Part shown: positions 8,358 through 17,721 of the stretch, in pieces | Layout of the letters: each line of letters opens with the position of its first letter | How positions within the stretch are numbered: the first letter of the stretch is position 1 | Source: Rugosibacter sp. | Lineage (GTDB): Bacteria; Pseudomonadota; Gammaproteobacteria; Burkholderiales; Rhodocyclaceae | Reading direction: 5' to 3' | NCBI GenBank assembly: GCA_011620215.1 | Contig: WOZP01000023.1 | Span: 1-60,143, forward strand | Length of the DNA stretch: 60,143 nucleotides | Program-made: the position numbers and the translations under genes | Notes under the pieces: generated by a model | Database searches by the model: none | Told to the model about the DNA's origin: nothing | What the model saw: only the letters and a program-made list of their open reading frames with translations

Positions 8358-8969
8358 TTAGCGAACCTGTTTGATTGCCGTCCCCATACCCTGCAAGTAG
8401 GCAATCAAGGCATCGAGCTCGGACTTTCCTTCAATTGCTTTTTTGGCACCGTCAATTTCATCATCGGTATAAGGCACACCGACTTTACGCAACGCCCTCA
8501 TCTTGGCCTCGATGTCAGCAGTATTGAGTGGTCGATCCAGCCAGAAATAAGCCGGCATGTTTGATTCAGGAACAACATCGCGCGGATTGAGCAGGTGTGT
8601 CCTGTGCCACAGATCGGAATATCTGCCTCCGACACGCGCCAGATCCGGACCTGTACGCTTCGAACCCCACTGAAAGGGGTGGTCGTAGATAAACTCACCC
8701 GCTACAGAATAGTGGCCATAACGTTCGGTTTCGGCACGAAATGGACGAATCATCTGCGAATGGCAGTTATAGCAGCCCTCGCGGATGTAAATATCTCGCC
8801 CGGAGAGCCGTAGGGGATCGTATGGCTTGACAAGTTCATTTGCAGGTGAAGTCGTAGACTTCTGGAAAAACAACGGCACGATTTCCAACAACCCCGCCAC
8901 ACTGATGGTGAGAATGGTCAGCACAATCAACAAACCCACATTTCTTTCAATCTTGTCATGCGTCAACAT
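8358..8969 (-). CDS. ccoO: cbb3 cytochrome c oxidase subunit II, monoheme cytochrome c
   Basis: The 203-residue protein has an N-terminal membrane anchor (about residues 14-34), one heme c site EGCYNCHSQ, and the conserved stretches [10 protein letters not shown] and [20 protein letters not shown]. It relays electrons from CcoP to the CcoN active site. It lies 34 bases downstream of ccoN in the same transcript. Confidence 0.96.
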   Translation of the reverse strand: MLTHDKIERNVGLLIVLTILTISVAGLLEIVPLFFQKSTTSPANELVKPYDPLRLSGRDIYIREGCYNCHSQMIRPFRAETERYGHYSVAGEFIYDHPFQWGSKRTGPDLARVGGRYSDLWHRTHLLNPRDVVPESNMPAYFWLDRPLNTADIEAKMRALRKVGVPYTDDEIDGAKKAIEGKSELDALIAYLQGMGTAIKQVR

Positions 8970-9003
8970 AGGGTCGAGCTCCAGTTTTATTCTGCGGTAT
9001 GAC

Positions 9004-10443
9004 TCAATTTGCCTGATGGGCTATCGCTGCCTTAAGAACTGGCGCATCGATCGCTTGCCCACCTGCTATTGTCTTGAACATATTCCATGCCATGATCAGC
9101 ATGCCCGTCAGGAACAGCATGCCACCGAGCAAACGGATGGTCCAGAAGGGATAGGTCGCCTTGACCGACTCAACGAACGAGTAGGTCAACGTGCCGTCAG
9201 GGTTGGTTGCACGCCACATCAAGCCTTGCATGACGCCTGCAATCCACATCGAAGCGATGTACAGCACAATGCCAATGGTCGCAATCCAGAAGTGGGTTTC
9301 GACAGCTTTCATGCTGTGCATCTGCGCTTTGCCGTACAAACGCGGCAGCAGGTAGTAGATCGAACCAATCGAAATCATGGCCACCCAGCCTAACGCACCG
9401 GAATGCACATGGCCAATGGTCCAATCGGTATAGTGTGAAAGCGCATTGACCGTCTTGATTGACATCATCGGACCTTCAAAGGTCGACATGCCATAGAAAG
9501 AAAGCGAAGTAATCAAGAACTTCAGAATCGGATCGTCACGCAATTTATGCCACGCGCCCGACAAGGTCATGATGCCGTTGATCATGCCACCCCACGAGGG
9601 AGCCAGCAGTATCAGCGAAAACACCATGCCAATACTTTGCGTCCAGTCAGGCAGCGCGGTGTAATGCAAATGGTGCGGACCCGCCCACATGTAAGTAAAA
9701 ATCAGCGCCCAGAAGTGCACCACGGAAAGGCGGTAGGAATATATTGGTCGCTCTGCTTGCTTGGGTACAAAGTAATACATCATGCCAAGAAAGCCTGCAG
9801 TGAGAAAGAATCCCACGGCATTGTGCCCATACCACCATTGCACCATCGCATCTTGCACGCCTGCGTAAGCAGAGTAAGACTTCATCGGGAACAGGCTGAC
9901 TGGAATTGCCGCATTATTAACCAGATGCAAAAGTGCGACAGCCAGAATAAAAGCACCATAAAACCAGTTGGCAACGTAGATATGAGAAACCGTACGCTTA
10001 GCGATAGTGCCGAAAAAAACCACGGCATAAGACACCCACACCAGCGTGATCAGAATGTCGATCGGCCATTCCAGCTCGGCATATTCTTTTGCCTCGGTCA
10101 TCCCCATCGGCAACGTGACAGCGGCAAGAACAATGACCAATTGCCAGCCCCAGAAAGTAAAAGCCGCCAGCCTCGGCGCAAATAACGGCGCATGACTGGT
10201 GCGCTGCACAACGAAATAAGACGTAGCAAACAGGGCACAGCCACCAAACGCAAAAATAACCGCATTGGTATGCAGCGGCCTCAGGCGGCCATAGCTCAGA
10301 TACTCATTAACATTGAGTTCAGGCCAAACCAGCTGGGCGGCAATAATGACCCCAACCAACATGCCGACAATACCCCAGATAACCGTCATCACGGTAAATT
10401 GGCGCACAACCTTGTAGTGATAAGTTGTCGGCAACTGCATCAT
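9004..10443 (-). CDS. ccoN: cbb3 cytochrome c oxidase catalytic subunit I
   Basis: The 479-residue protein has twelve expected membrane helices and the usual family length. The heme and CuB histidines are present in [14 protein letters not shown] (low-spin heme b), [11 protein letters not shown] and AGPHHLHYT (CuB), and [11 protein letters not shown] (hemes b3 and b). It reduces O2 to water and pumps protons, with high oxygen affinity. A perfect FNR box lies 103 bases upstream of its ATG, giving low-oxygen induction of the whole ccoNOQP unit. Confidence 0.97.
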   Translation of the reverse strand: MMQLPTTYHYKVVRQFTVMTVIWGIVGMLVGVIIAAQLVWPELNVNEYLSYGRLRPLHTNAVIFAFGGCALFATSYFVVQRTSHAPLFAPRLAAFTFWGWQLVIVLAAVTLPMGMTEAKEYAELEWPIDILITLVWVSYAVVFFGTIAKRTVSHIYVANWFYGAFILAVALLHLVNNAAIPVSLFPMKSYSAYAGVQDAMVQWWYGHNAVGFFLTAGFLGMMYYFVPKQAERPIYSYRLSVVHFWALIFTYMWAGPHHLHYTALPDWTQSIGMVFSLILLAPSWGGMINGIMTLSGAWHKLRDDPILKFLITSLSFYGMSTFEGPMMSIKTVNALSHYTDWTIGHVHSGALGWVAMISIGSIYYLLPRLYGKAQMHSMKAVETHFWIATIGIVLYIASMWIAGVMQGLMWRATNPDGTLTYSFVESVKATYPFWTIRLLGGMLFLTGMLIMAWNMFKTIAGGQAIDAPVLKAAIAHQAN

Positions 10444-10517
10444 ATATTTACCTCAAAAATAAAAAACAGAACTAATCGCTTTAGTCAATCAAGTGATCTA
10501 AAAAAAGAAGCACTCTT

Positions 10518-10560
10518 AGTTTAGGCGATAACAGGATAAAGACATCTTGATTTAGATCAA
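10518..10560 (-). promoter_or_regulatory. FNR-dependent ccoN promoter
   Basis: A perfect FNR box, TTGATTTAGATCAA, occupies 10547-10560. Its centre is 41.5 bases from a predicted start near 10512, and TAAACT at 10523-10518 is in -10 position. This is the class II FNR promoter arrangement, 103 bases upstream of the ccoN ATG. The box is seen directly; the start site is inferred from the spacing. Confidence 0.85.
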
Positions 10561-10647
10561 ATAATGCTGCATTGCACTAAAAATTAGCCGAATCAAAAGC
10601 CATCAGAGCCTATCTGTGAAAGGCACCTTAACGATTTTATATGGTTC

Positions 10648-10845
10648 TCAACCCTCTTCTGAATCATTTGAATTATCTTTTGAGTATTGATTACCTGCCG
10701 ATTGGTCATCATCATCCATCAGCAACCGATAACCGGGGCCCTCAAGATCGTCAAACTGACCGCTTTTCAACGACCACCAGAAAATGGCGGCAATAACAAA
10801 CACCAGTAATAAGGATAAAGGAATCAGCAGGTAAAGGATGTCCAC
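10648..10845 (-). CDS. ccoS: cbb3 oxidase maturation protein CcoS
   Basis: The 65-residue protein has one N-terminal membrane helix ending in FWWSLKSGQFDDLEGP, the CcoS signature, and an acidic tail. CcoS is needed for cofactor insertion into cbb3 oxidase. I chose the GTG at 10845: it begins the conserved MDILYLLIPL, lies two bases after the ccoI stop, and has AAGAGA upstream. Longer in-frame versions would overlap ccoI. A gap of 204 bases with the FNR promoter follows before ccoN. Confidence 0.9.
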   Translation of the reverse strand: MDILYLLIPLSLLLVFVIAAIFWWSLKSGQFDDLEGPGYRLLMDDDDQSAGNQYSKDNSNDSEEG

Positions 10846-10847
10846 GG

Positions 10848-13325
10848 TTATCTCTTGCCTTGTAGACGCAAGGCATTGAGCACCACCAGAAAGGAGCTCG
10901 CTGACATCCCAATCCCGGCCATCCATGGACTCACCCAGCCGATCATGGCGAGCGGAATGGCAACCAGATTGTAGATAAAAGCCCAGATCAGGTTCTGCTT
11001 TACGATGCGCACAGTTTGTCGTGCCAGCGCCACCCCAGGGGCCAGCGCTGCCAAATGGTTGCCCAGCAGCACAATATCGGACTGCGCTCGCGCCAGATCA
11101 GCACCACCGCCCATGGCAATGGACACTTGGGCTTTTGCCAGCACGGGTGCATCATTAACACCATCGCCAACCATCGCGACAACAGCTCCCGTTGCCTGCA
11201 AAGCAGTCACTGCTGCGTGCTTGTCTTCAGGAGTCATTCCGCCGCGCGCGTCATCAATACCCAAGGCGTGAGCAACCCGCTGCACAGCAGCAAAAGCATC
11301 GCCGCTAAAGATTGAAAGCGTTACACCAGTTCGCCGCAAGGCAATCATCGACGTAGCGGCGTCTGGACGCACATCATCATTTAAGCAAAAAAAAGCCTGC
11401 CATCCAGCGGCAGAACCCAGCGCGATCACCGTATCACCAGCGCCGACTTTTTGTTCAATATTCAGCGGCAATGATTTTTGGTGGAGACACGCCACAAAAT
11501 CCAGTCGCCCCAGTCGCCATTCAGTAGCATCGATAAAGCCTAGCACGCCGGCGCCAGTCACGGCGCTCACATTGCCTACAGGCGCAATAGTCTCTGCAGC
11601 ATGCCGCAAAGCACGGCCAATAGGATGCTCCGAACCCTGCTCCAGCCCTGCTGCCAGGGCAAGCGCAGCTTCTGGCGTACCACGGCATGTGATTGTTTCG
11701 ACCAGTGCCAGCTGGCCCAGCGTCAGCGTACCGGTTTTATCGAATATGAAATGATTCGCTTGCGCCAGTGTTTCAATGGCATGCCCGCGGGTTACCAGCA
11801 CGCCACGTGCAGCCAAAGCACCGGTGGCTACCGTTAAAGCCACCGGCGTAGCCAGCGATAGCGCACAAGGGCAGCTCACCACCAGCACAGAAACGAACAC
11901 CCATAACGCCTGGGCCGGATCAAGCTGCCACCAGATCAACGCTGTCGCCGCTGCCAGTAACAATACCGTCACAACGAAACGTCCGGCGATACGATCCGCC
12001 ATATGCACTACTTGCGGCTTTTCTGCTGCGGCCCGTTCCATCAATCGTGTAATCGCGGCCAGTCGTGTATCCTGGCCCAGACGCAGCACGCGCATCGCCA
12101 GCGGGCTGGTCACATTGACACTGCCACCAATAAGCTCATCGCCCACTACTTTAGGTAATGGCCGACTCTCCCCAGTGAGCAATGACTCGTCAGCCGCACT
12201 GCCCCCCTCGATCACTTCACCATCTGCGGGAATACTTTCACCGGGGGCTATCCGCAAGACATCACCGACACAGAGTTCAGCTGCCGCCACCCGCTCGCAA
12301 GCCACTTCTGGCCAGCGCACAAACCGTGTTGCCAGTGTCGGCATGGCGCGCGCCAGTGTCTCGACACTACGTACTGCTTTTTGTCGAGCCATCATTTCAA
12401 GATACCGGCCGGAAAGCAGGAAGAAGACAAACATGGTGACCGAATCAAAATATACCTCGCCACTACCCGACAGCGTTGCCCACACGCTCGCAGCAAACGC
12501 ACTTCCCACCCCCAATGCCACAGGGACATCCATGCCGAGTCGACGCAATGTCACATCGCGCCAGGCATTGGCAAAAAATGGTGCCGCAGAATAAAGTACC
12601 ACCGGCAAGGTCAGAATGAGGCTGGCCCAGCGCATCAATTGCTCAATGTCTGGCGTCATGTCGCTGCCAGTCTCTGTTTGCGCAAAATAGACCGGGATGA
12701 CATACATCATCACTTGCATCATGCCAAAACCAGCGACGAACAGCCGCCAAAGCGCCGTCTTGCGTTCTTGCTGCGCCAGACTTTCTGAGCGCGCCACATC
12801 GTAAGGATGCGCCCGATAACCAATAGCGGCAATGGCTTCGAGCAATTTGGAGAGCTTCGTTATCCGCGTATCCCACCGCACCCGGGCACGGCGTGTGGCG
12901 TAATTGATATCGACCGAAGTCACGCCCGGCTGGCGGCGCAAATGCGCTTCGTTAAGCCAAACGCAAGCGGCGCAGGTAATGCCTTCAAGTATCAGCGCCG
13001 CCTCTCGCTCATACTCTCCAGCGACCTGAACAAAGCTTTTCTGCACCTTGGGATGATCAAACAAACCCAGTGCCTCTAAAGCAATGGGTAACGCTTCGCG
13101 AGGACTTTCCGGCAACGCATCGCGGTGACGGTAATACTCGGTGAGCTGGTTATCGACTATCGCCTGCGCCACCGCCTGACACCCGGTACAGCACAGCACG
13201 CGCGGTACGGCATCAATGGTGATGAAGATTTTTGTTTCTGGAGGAACAGGCAAGCCGCAGTGATAGCAGAAAGCATCAATAGATTCGATAAAACGCCCCC
13301 CCAAAATCCATCTCTCGCCGGGCAA
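10848..13325 (-). CDS. ccoI: CcoI/FixI copper-translocating P1B-type ATPase
   Basis: The protein has about 825 residues. An N-terminal cysteine-rich metal-binding region (C20/C23 in CYHCGLP; C45, C46, C49) is followed by a heavy-metal domain with GITCAAC, the TGES actuator motif, the CPC ion-channel motif (SCPCALSLATP), DKTGTLT phosphorylation site and GDGVNDAP hinge. It moves copper out of the cytoplasm for assembly of the cbb3 CuB centre. No ATG lies before the cysteine motif. Candidate starts are TTG at 13325 (no ribosome site) and TTG at 13304 (GAGAGA upstream). A copy of the dispersed repeat lies inside the gene at 11434-11452, antisense. Confidence 0.94.
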   Translation of the reverse strand: MPGERWILGGRFIESIDAFCYHCGLPVPPETKIFITIDAVPRVLCCTGCQAVAQAIVDNQLTEYYRHRDALPESPREALPIALEALGLFDHPKVQKSFVQVAGEYEREAALILEGITCAACVWLNEAHLRRQPGVTSVDINYATRRARVRWDTRITKLSKLLEAIAAIGYRAHPYDVARSESLAQQERKTALWRLFVAGFGMMQVMMYVIPVYFAQTETGSDMTPDIEQLMRWASLILTLPVVLYSAAPFFANAWRDVTLRRLGMDVPVALGVGSAFAASVWATLSGSGEVYFDSVTMFVFFLLSGRYLEMMARQKAVRSVETLARAMPTLATRFVRWPEVACERVAAAELCVGDVLRIAPGESIPADGEVIEGGSAADESLLTGESRPLPKVVGDELIGGSVNVTSPLAMRVLRLGQDTRLAAITRLMERAAAEKPQVVHMADRIAGRFVVTVLLLAAATALIWWQLDPAQALWVFVSVLVVSCPCALSLATPVALTVATGALAARGVLVTRGHAIETLAQANHFIFDKTGTLTLGQLALVETITCRGTPEAALALAAGLEQGSEHPIGRALRHAAETIAPVGNVSAVTGAGVLGFIDATEWRLGRLDFVACLHQKSLPLNIEQKVGAGDTVIALGSAAGWQAFFCLNDDVRPDAATSMIALRRTGVTLSIFSGDAFAAVQRVAHALGIDDARGGMTPEDKHAAVTALQATGAVVAMVGDGVNDAPVLAKAQVSIAMGGGADLARAQSDIVLLGNHLAALAPGVALARQTVRIVKQNLIWAFIYNLVAIPLAMIGWVSPWMAGIGMSASSFLVVLNALRLQGKR
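11434..11452 (+). repeat. Dispersed repeat copy 2 (inside ccoI)
   Basis: This is an exact 18-base core TCACCAGCGCCGACTTTT plus one more T, preceded by ACCGTA. It lies antisense to ccoI in the nucleotide-binding part, where the gene reads KVGAGDTVI. Confidence 0.9.
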
Positions 13326-13387
13326 TGTTGAAATTATGCCGGAAACGCTTCACCGAAGCTGGAAAATATCCATACAGAGGTAATAAT

Positions 13388-13510
13388 CATGGGCAGGATG
13401 CCACTTCGATGCTTGGCCACAGCAGCGGTGCCGTGACCCGCAGGCACTACATTCGCGACACAAGAGAAGTGCAACCTTTGGAAAAGTGCAGCCTTTGCGC
13501 TGAATATTAG
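13388..13510 (+). pseudogene. Tyrosine recombinase (integrase) C-terminal relic
   Basis: The plus-strand frame encodes ATSMLGHSSGAVTRRHYIR, which resembles the C-terminal box of tyrosine recombinases (LGH...T..HY, with the catalytic Tyr). No catalytic Arg or upstream domain remains, so it is a fragment. It lies 58 bases from tRNA-His, a common integration target, which suggests a lost genomic island or prophage. Identification rests on this short match alone. Confidence 0.5.
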
Positions 13511-13568
13511 GCAATTGCGTTTTTATTACACAGTGACTAGTCACTGCTTTCTATAAAACCAGTTCTTG

Positions 13569-13645
13569 TGGGGTGGCTGATGGGACTCGAACCCACGACA
13601 ACCGGAATCACAATCCGGGACTCTACCAACTGAGCTACAGCCACC
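13569..13645 (-). tRNA. tRNA-His (GTG)
   Basis: The minus strand folds into a full cloverleaf. The anticodon stem-loop is CCGGATTGTGATTCCGG with anticodon GTG. The acceptor is GTGGCTG/CAGCCAC, with the extra G at -1 opposite discriminator C73, which is specific to tRNA-His. CCA is encoded. The T-loop is GGTTCGAGTCC. Confidence 0.97.
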
Positions 13646-13802
13646 ATCGTTACATTTGCCTGTTAAAAAGACCACATGGCAAGGCCGCTATTATGCGAGA
13701 TGACAATAAAAGAATCAAGCTTATTGCTTCGGCCTGAATATGTTTGAACTGAACAGTAACGAAGCTCCGTGTTGGCTCCGTGCACTGAATGATGCTCGAC
13801 TT

Positions 13803-13828
13803 CAAACTTCATCTAGCCGGATCAATAG
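13803..13828. repeat. Solitary IS-end-like sequence (same as 28728-28753)
   Basis: This 26-base stretch matches 28728-28753 at 24 of 26 positions (shared CAAACTTCATCT and GATCAATAG). The other copy directly follows an IS630-type transposase relic, so this one is probably the remaining end of a related, lost element near tRNA-His. Confidence 0.6.
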
Positions 13829-13885
13829 TTCGTATTTATCATGCTTTCTCATGCACTTTCAGATACGGTGTTTGAACCCCCACAC

Positions 13886-16800
13886 CTACGCCAGAGGTTG
13901 AAACAGCACATCCAGATCATCTGCCGTAATCAGGTGCCCACCACCTTCTTCATCGCCCTCGGCTGCGGTGTTTTTACGCATTAACTGATCAGCCATGCCG
14001 CGCTTACGGTTTTGCAGTGCAAGTATTTTTTCTTCCACCGTTCCCTGCGTCAATAGCTTGTAAACAAATACCGACTTATCTTGGCCGATGCGGTGAGCGC
14101 GAGCAGTTGCCTGCTCTTCTACCGCCGGATTCCACCAGGGATCATAATGAATCACCGTATCAGCTGCGGTGAGGTTCAAGCCTGTGCCACCCGCCTTGAG
14201 ACTGATGAGAAACAACGGGACGCGACCTTCCTGAAAATGGCGTATGGGTGTTTCACGATCGGTCGTCTGGCCGGTGAGCTTGACATAAGCAATATCCTTG
14301 GCCTTCAGCGCCTCTTCGATTAACACGAGCATCGACGTGAATTGCGAAAACAGCAGCACTTTACGGCCTTCATCCAGCAGCTCTTCCAGCATATCCATGA
14401 GCGTGTCTAATTTGGCAGAAGGTACTGTGCCTTTTTTGATCAACGCTTCAGTCGTCGGTAGCTTGACCAGCCGTGGATCACAGCAGACTTGACGCAGTTT
14501 TAATAATGCATCGAGAATCATGATCTGGCTGCGTCCTGCACCTTGCTGGGCAAGCACTTGGCGCAGTTTTTTGTCAAACACGACGCGCAGGCTTTCATAA
14601 ATATCCCGCTGGCTTCCTTCAAGTTCAACCCAGCGCACAATTTCTGTGCGCGGTGGCAGATCTTTCAAAACCTGCTCTTTTGTTCTACGCAACAGAAAAG
14701 GTCTGACTCTATCTGCCAAGCGATGCCGGACTTCTTCATCACCCGCTTTTTCAATCGGCGTGCGATAAAGCTTTGCAAATTGCTGTGCACGACCCAATAA
14801 GCCCGGCATGAGGAAATCGAACTGCGCCCACAACTCGCCCAGATGGTTTTCCAAAGGCGTCCCGGTTAAAGACAGCCGATGCCGCGCCTTTAATTGGCGC
14901 GCCACCTGATGTGCCTGCGCTTTTGGATTCTTGATGAATTGTGCCTCATCCATCACCAGCAGGTGATATTCTTGCGCTAAGAGCACCTCACGGTCGCGTA
15001 CGAGCAGCGGGTAGGTAGTGAGAATAATATCGGCAGTGGCAATTTCATCAAATCGATCGGCCCTATCCTTGCCATGCAGCACCAGCACTTTCATCTCAGG
15101 TGTAAATTGAGCGGCCTCATTTTTCCAGTTGACCATCAGGCTGGTCGTGGCCACGACCAGGCTAGGCTTGTCAGCGCGGCCAGAAATTTTTTCCAGATGC
15201 AAATGAGCCAGCGTCTGTACGGTCTTTCCCAAGCCCATGTCATCGGCGAGGATGCCAGCCAAACCATATTCGCGCAGAAATTGCAGCCAATTGAGCCCCA
15301 CTTGCTGATAGGGCCGCAAGGTTGCCATAAAGCCAGCCGCAGGTGGTTGATGTGTCATGCCGGAAAAATCCTGCAACTTTTTGGCCAGCATCCGCAGCTC
15401 ATCACTACCGATCCACTGCGTGGCATGCTCTTCCAGCCCCACCAAGGCGGAGGCATGATGTCGCGCCAAGCGAGGCCGGTCGTCATCCAGAAACTCCAAA
15501 AGCGGCAGCAACCACGCTTTGAGTCGCCCCGCCGACACAGGCAGAATACGACGCGCATCGATCGCTATTGGAATGCTAGCGTCATCTTCCAGCGCCCGCA
15601 CTGTGGCTAAAAACTTGGGTTGCTCATGCAACAAGCGTAAGAGCGGTGGCACAAGGCTCACCCGCTCATCACCCACCATCACGCCCAGATCAAGATTAAA
15701 CCAATCACTGCCGGCTTCCTCTACGCCTACAAACCACTCATCTGCCGCCGTCAAGTGAAAGGGAAAATCTTCTGCCAAAGTGACGAATATGCCCGCGTGC
15801 TCAAGTGCACCCATGCCTGTATCAAGAAAAGGCATCCAGCCTTCCGCATCGCTACGACCTGGCATGAGGCAATCATCAAGCTCTGCGGCCTGGTATCCCG
15901 GCAAACGTTGCCGATAACTTTCAAAACCCAATGCTTGTAAAGCCGCCCAAACCTCGCTTTCAGCATCCAGGTCACGCAACAGGGTTTCCCACTGCCCTTC
16001 CGATTTTTGTCGCCGCATCATGGGGGCGGGCCGCTCGCTCCCCATCACGTTGACGCCTTCCGGATACCGAAATTGCAAGGTGGCAATCGCATGCGTCTCG
16101 ATTGCACCCTTCGCCGCAAAGCTGCGAAACTGCCTCGCGGTCAGGGTTAAATATGCCGTGGGTTTTCCTGCGGCGACACTGTCAAGCGCATCAGGCAACG
16201 GCAAACTGACCCCTTTTTGCTGAGCAATGCGTAACAGCTGCTGACGCACTAAAGGCGCATCCGCTTCATTCAACGGTGGCGCAGACAGTATTTTTTTCAA
16301 TAACGATTCGGGCAAAGCCGAATGCAGTTCGCCGATATGGAAATTTGCAGGGTCAAAATAAAACAAAGGCCAGGTGGAAATAACCTCCAGGGGTTCAGGC
16401 AAATTCACGCGCGCCTGCTGCAACCCCGCCAGATTACGTTCCCAGCCGAGTACAAGAGGCTTTGACTGACCCTGCCGTACAGACTGATCCAGTTCGCCAT
16501 CCAGATACAACCTGCCAGTACGTAAAGCCTGGCGTAACAGCAACGCACCTGTCTCACCGACGAGTTCAACATCATCTTGATAGTGAAATGTGGTTCCCGC
16601 CTGTAGCGCGATAAACAGCCGCAACGGAGGCACATCGTCATCGAGAATAAATTCGCGATGGCTGCGCATGCTACCTAAATCATAGGGTTGCGGTTGGTAA
16701 ATAACAGGCTTACCCCACCCTCCGGTTTTTGTCTGTCGACTTTTGCCCAATGCCAGCCGCATCGACTGCCCTCGCCGCAATAAATACACCACGCGTTGTG

Positions 16801-17257
16801 GCAAGGTTTTTTTGCTCGGTGCAGGCAAATCCACCACCGATGGGGCGTCGTCCAACTCATCCAACCACTCCAGGGCAGCAGTGCTCGGTTCTGGAAAAGC
16901 TTCTGCGCCAAGCAGCACCCCCCCTTGAGGCTGAACCAATCCCGCCTGCTGGTAATACACCCACAGCGCTGCCACAGCATGTTTGCAGTCCATGCCCACC
17001 GGGCAAGAACAATCGTTATCAACACCCCGGATAGCGCCAGCTGGCGTCAGTGACAGCCATAAATCCACCTGATATGGTGGCTGAATACTCCCCTGCACGC
17101 TCGCTTCCACATGGATTTCCAGAGGATCTTGTTCAACGGAAAGAAGTGAGACACGTCCCTCTGTTGCATATGCCAAACCACGTTGTACCGTGGCAGAACC
17201 ATACTCATTATCCAGTTCGGCCAGATAATCAGCGCTTTTCGAGAGTGTGCTTGACAT
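13886..17257 (-). CDS. SWI2/SNF2-family DEAD/DEAH-box helicase with SWIM zinc finger
   Basis: The 1123-residue protein has an N-terminal SWIM-type zinc finger (CSCPVGMDCKH, about residues 82-92), a long middle domain, then the SNF2 ATPase. ATPase motifs are ADDMGLGKT (Walker A), VMDEAQFIKN (DEAQ box), LTGTPLENH, and ARAHRIGQ (motif VI) near the C-terminus. Such proteins are ATP-driven DNA translocases, often grouped with HepA/RapA-like helicases. The cellular role is not known from sequence. It is alone on its strand, divergent from nrdJ. Confidence 0.9.
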   Translation of the reverse strand: MSSTLSKSADYLAELDNEYGSATVQRGLAYATEGRVSLLSVEQDPLEIHVEASVQGSIQPPYQVDLWLSLTPAGAIRGVDNDCSCPVGMDCKHAVAALWVYYQQAGLVQPQGGVLLGAEAFPEPSTAALEWLDELDDAPSVVDLPAPSKKTLPQRVVYLLRRGQSMRLALGKSRQTKTGGWGKPVIYQPQPYDLGSMRSHREFILDDDVPPLRLFIALQAGTTFHYQDDVELVGETGALLLRQALRTGRLYLDGELDQSVRQGQSKPLVLGWERNLAGLQQARVNLPEPLEVISTWPLFYFDPANFHIGELHSALPESLLKKILSAPPLNEADAPLVRQQLLRIAQQKGVSLPLPDALDSVAAGKPTAYLTLTARQFRSFAAKGAIETHAIATLQFRYPEGVNVMGSERPAPMMRRQKSEGQWETLLRDLDAESEVWAALQALGFESYRQRLPGYQAAELDDCLMPGRSDAEGWMPFLDTGMGALEHAGIFVTLAEDFPFHLTAADEWFVGVEEAGSDWFNLDLGVMVGDERVSLVPPLLRLLHEQPKFLATVRALEDDASIPIAIDARRILPVSAGRLKAWLLPLLEFLDDDRPRLARHHASALVGLEEHATQWIGSDELRMLAKKLQDFSGMTHQPPAAGFMATLRPYQQVGLNWLQFLREYGLAGILADDMGLGKTVQTLAHLHLEKISGRADKPSLVVATTSLMVNWKNEAAQFTPEMKVLVLHGKDRADRFDEIATADIILTTYPLLVRDREVLLAQEYHLLVMDEAQFIKNPKAQAHQVARQLKARHRLSLTGTPLENHLGELWAQFDFLMPGLLGRAQQFAKLYRTPIEKAGDEEVRHRLADRVRPFLLRRTKEQVLKDLPPRTEIVRWVELEGSQRDIYESLRVVFDKKLRQVLAQQGAGRSQIMILDALLKLRQVCCDPRLVKLPTTEALIKKGTVPSAKLDTLMDMLEELLDEGRKVLLFSQFTSMLVLIEEALKAKDIAYVKLTGQTTDRETPIRHFQEGRVPLFLISLKAGGTGLNLTAADTVIHYDPWWNPAVEEQATARAHRIGQDKSVFVYKLLTQGTVEEKILALQNRKRGMADQLMRKNTAAEGDEEGGGHLITADDLDVLFQPLA

Positions 17258-17312
17258 GAGATAATACGTTCACAAAGGGCTTGGAAGATACCACATAGAG
17301 TCCATCGCCGTC

Positions 17313-17330
17313 TCATCAACGCCGACTTTT
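17313..17330 (+). repeat. Dispersed repeat, degenerate copy
   Basis: It matches the 18-base core with two differences (TCATCAACGCCGACTTTT) and is preceded by CGCCGTC, close to the common left extension. It is intergenic. Confidence 0.6.
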
Positions 17331-17592
17331 CAATCGATGCTCAGCACATGTTTATCTTATTAGCGGGCAAATATACCGCCCGGCAAAGACATCAACAGCT
17401 ATTGATGCATAGGGGTTTTCTAATGGAAACCCGTCCAATGGAGATGACAAGAACCGAAAAGCATGGCATTTTTTTGGCTTTTCCATGGCTCTTAATCTTG
17501 AACAAAGCCTACTATATGCAGTATTCGAATTACACACTAACACAAGACAATAATCTAACTGACTGTTTAATATAAAAAATTAATTTATTACT

Positions 17593-17620
17593 TTGCTGTT
17601 TAAAAAAGCTGCGGTATGCT
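17593..17620 (+). promoter_or_regulatory. Putative nrdJ promoter
   Basis: TTGCTG (17593-17598) and TATGCT (17615-17620) are separated by 16 bases, a reasonable sigma-70 arrangement about 100 bases before the nrdJ ATG. Confidence 0.4.
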
Positions 17621-17721
17621 CCTCGAAACCCAAAAAATAAATTGGGTCGCTGATTTTTCTTTACGCATTTTTTTACCCCTTTTCAGCCTAGGCTACATCC
17701 TCATTTTCATCGGGAGACAAC

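Larger units (their letters stand above)
17258..17721. other. Intergenic region between the SNF2 helicase gene and nrdJ
   Basis: This is 464 bases, AT-rich towards nrdJ. It holds a degenerate copy of the dispersed repeat (17313-17330), a likely nrdJ promoter (17593-17620) and a 6-bp inverted repeat (ACCCAA at 17628-17633 with TTGGGT at 17642-17647). I looked for a B12-riboswitch box and NrdR boxes and saw neither. An open frame of 75 codons at 17348-17575 has no ribosome site or recognisable similarity. Confidence 0.6.

Noticed and set aside
17348-17575. 75-codon open frame before nrdJ
   Set aside because: No ribosome site, no recognisable similarity, ends in AT-rich promoter sequence.
17580-17721. 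Cobalamin riboswitch or NrdR boxes before nrdJ
   Set aside because: B12-dependent reductase genes are sometimes riboswitch-controlled, but I found no B12-box-like conserved stretch and no paired NrdR palindromes in the leader.
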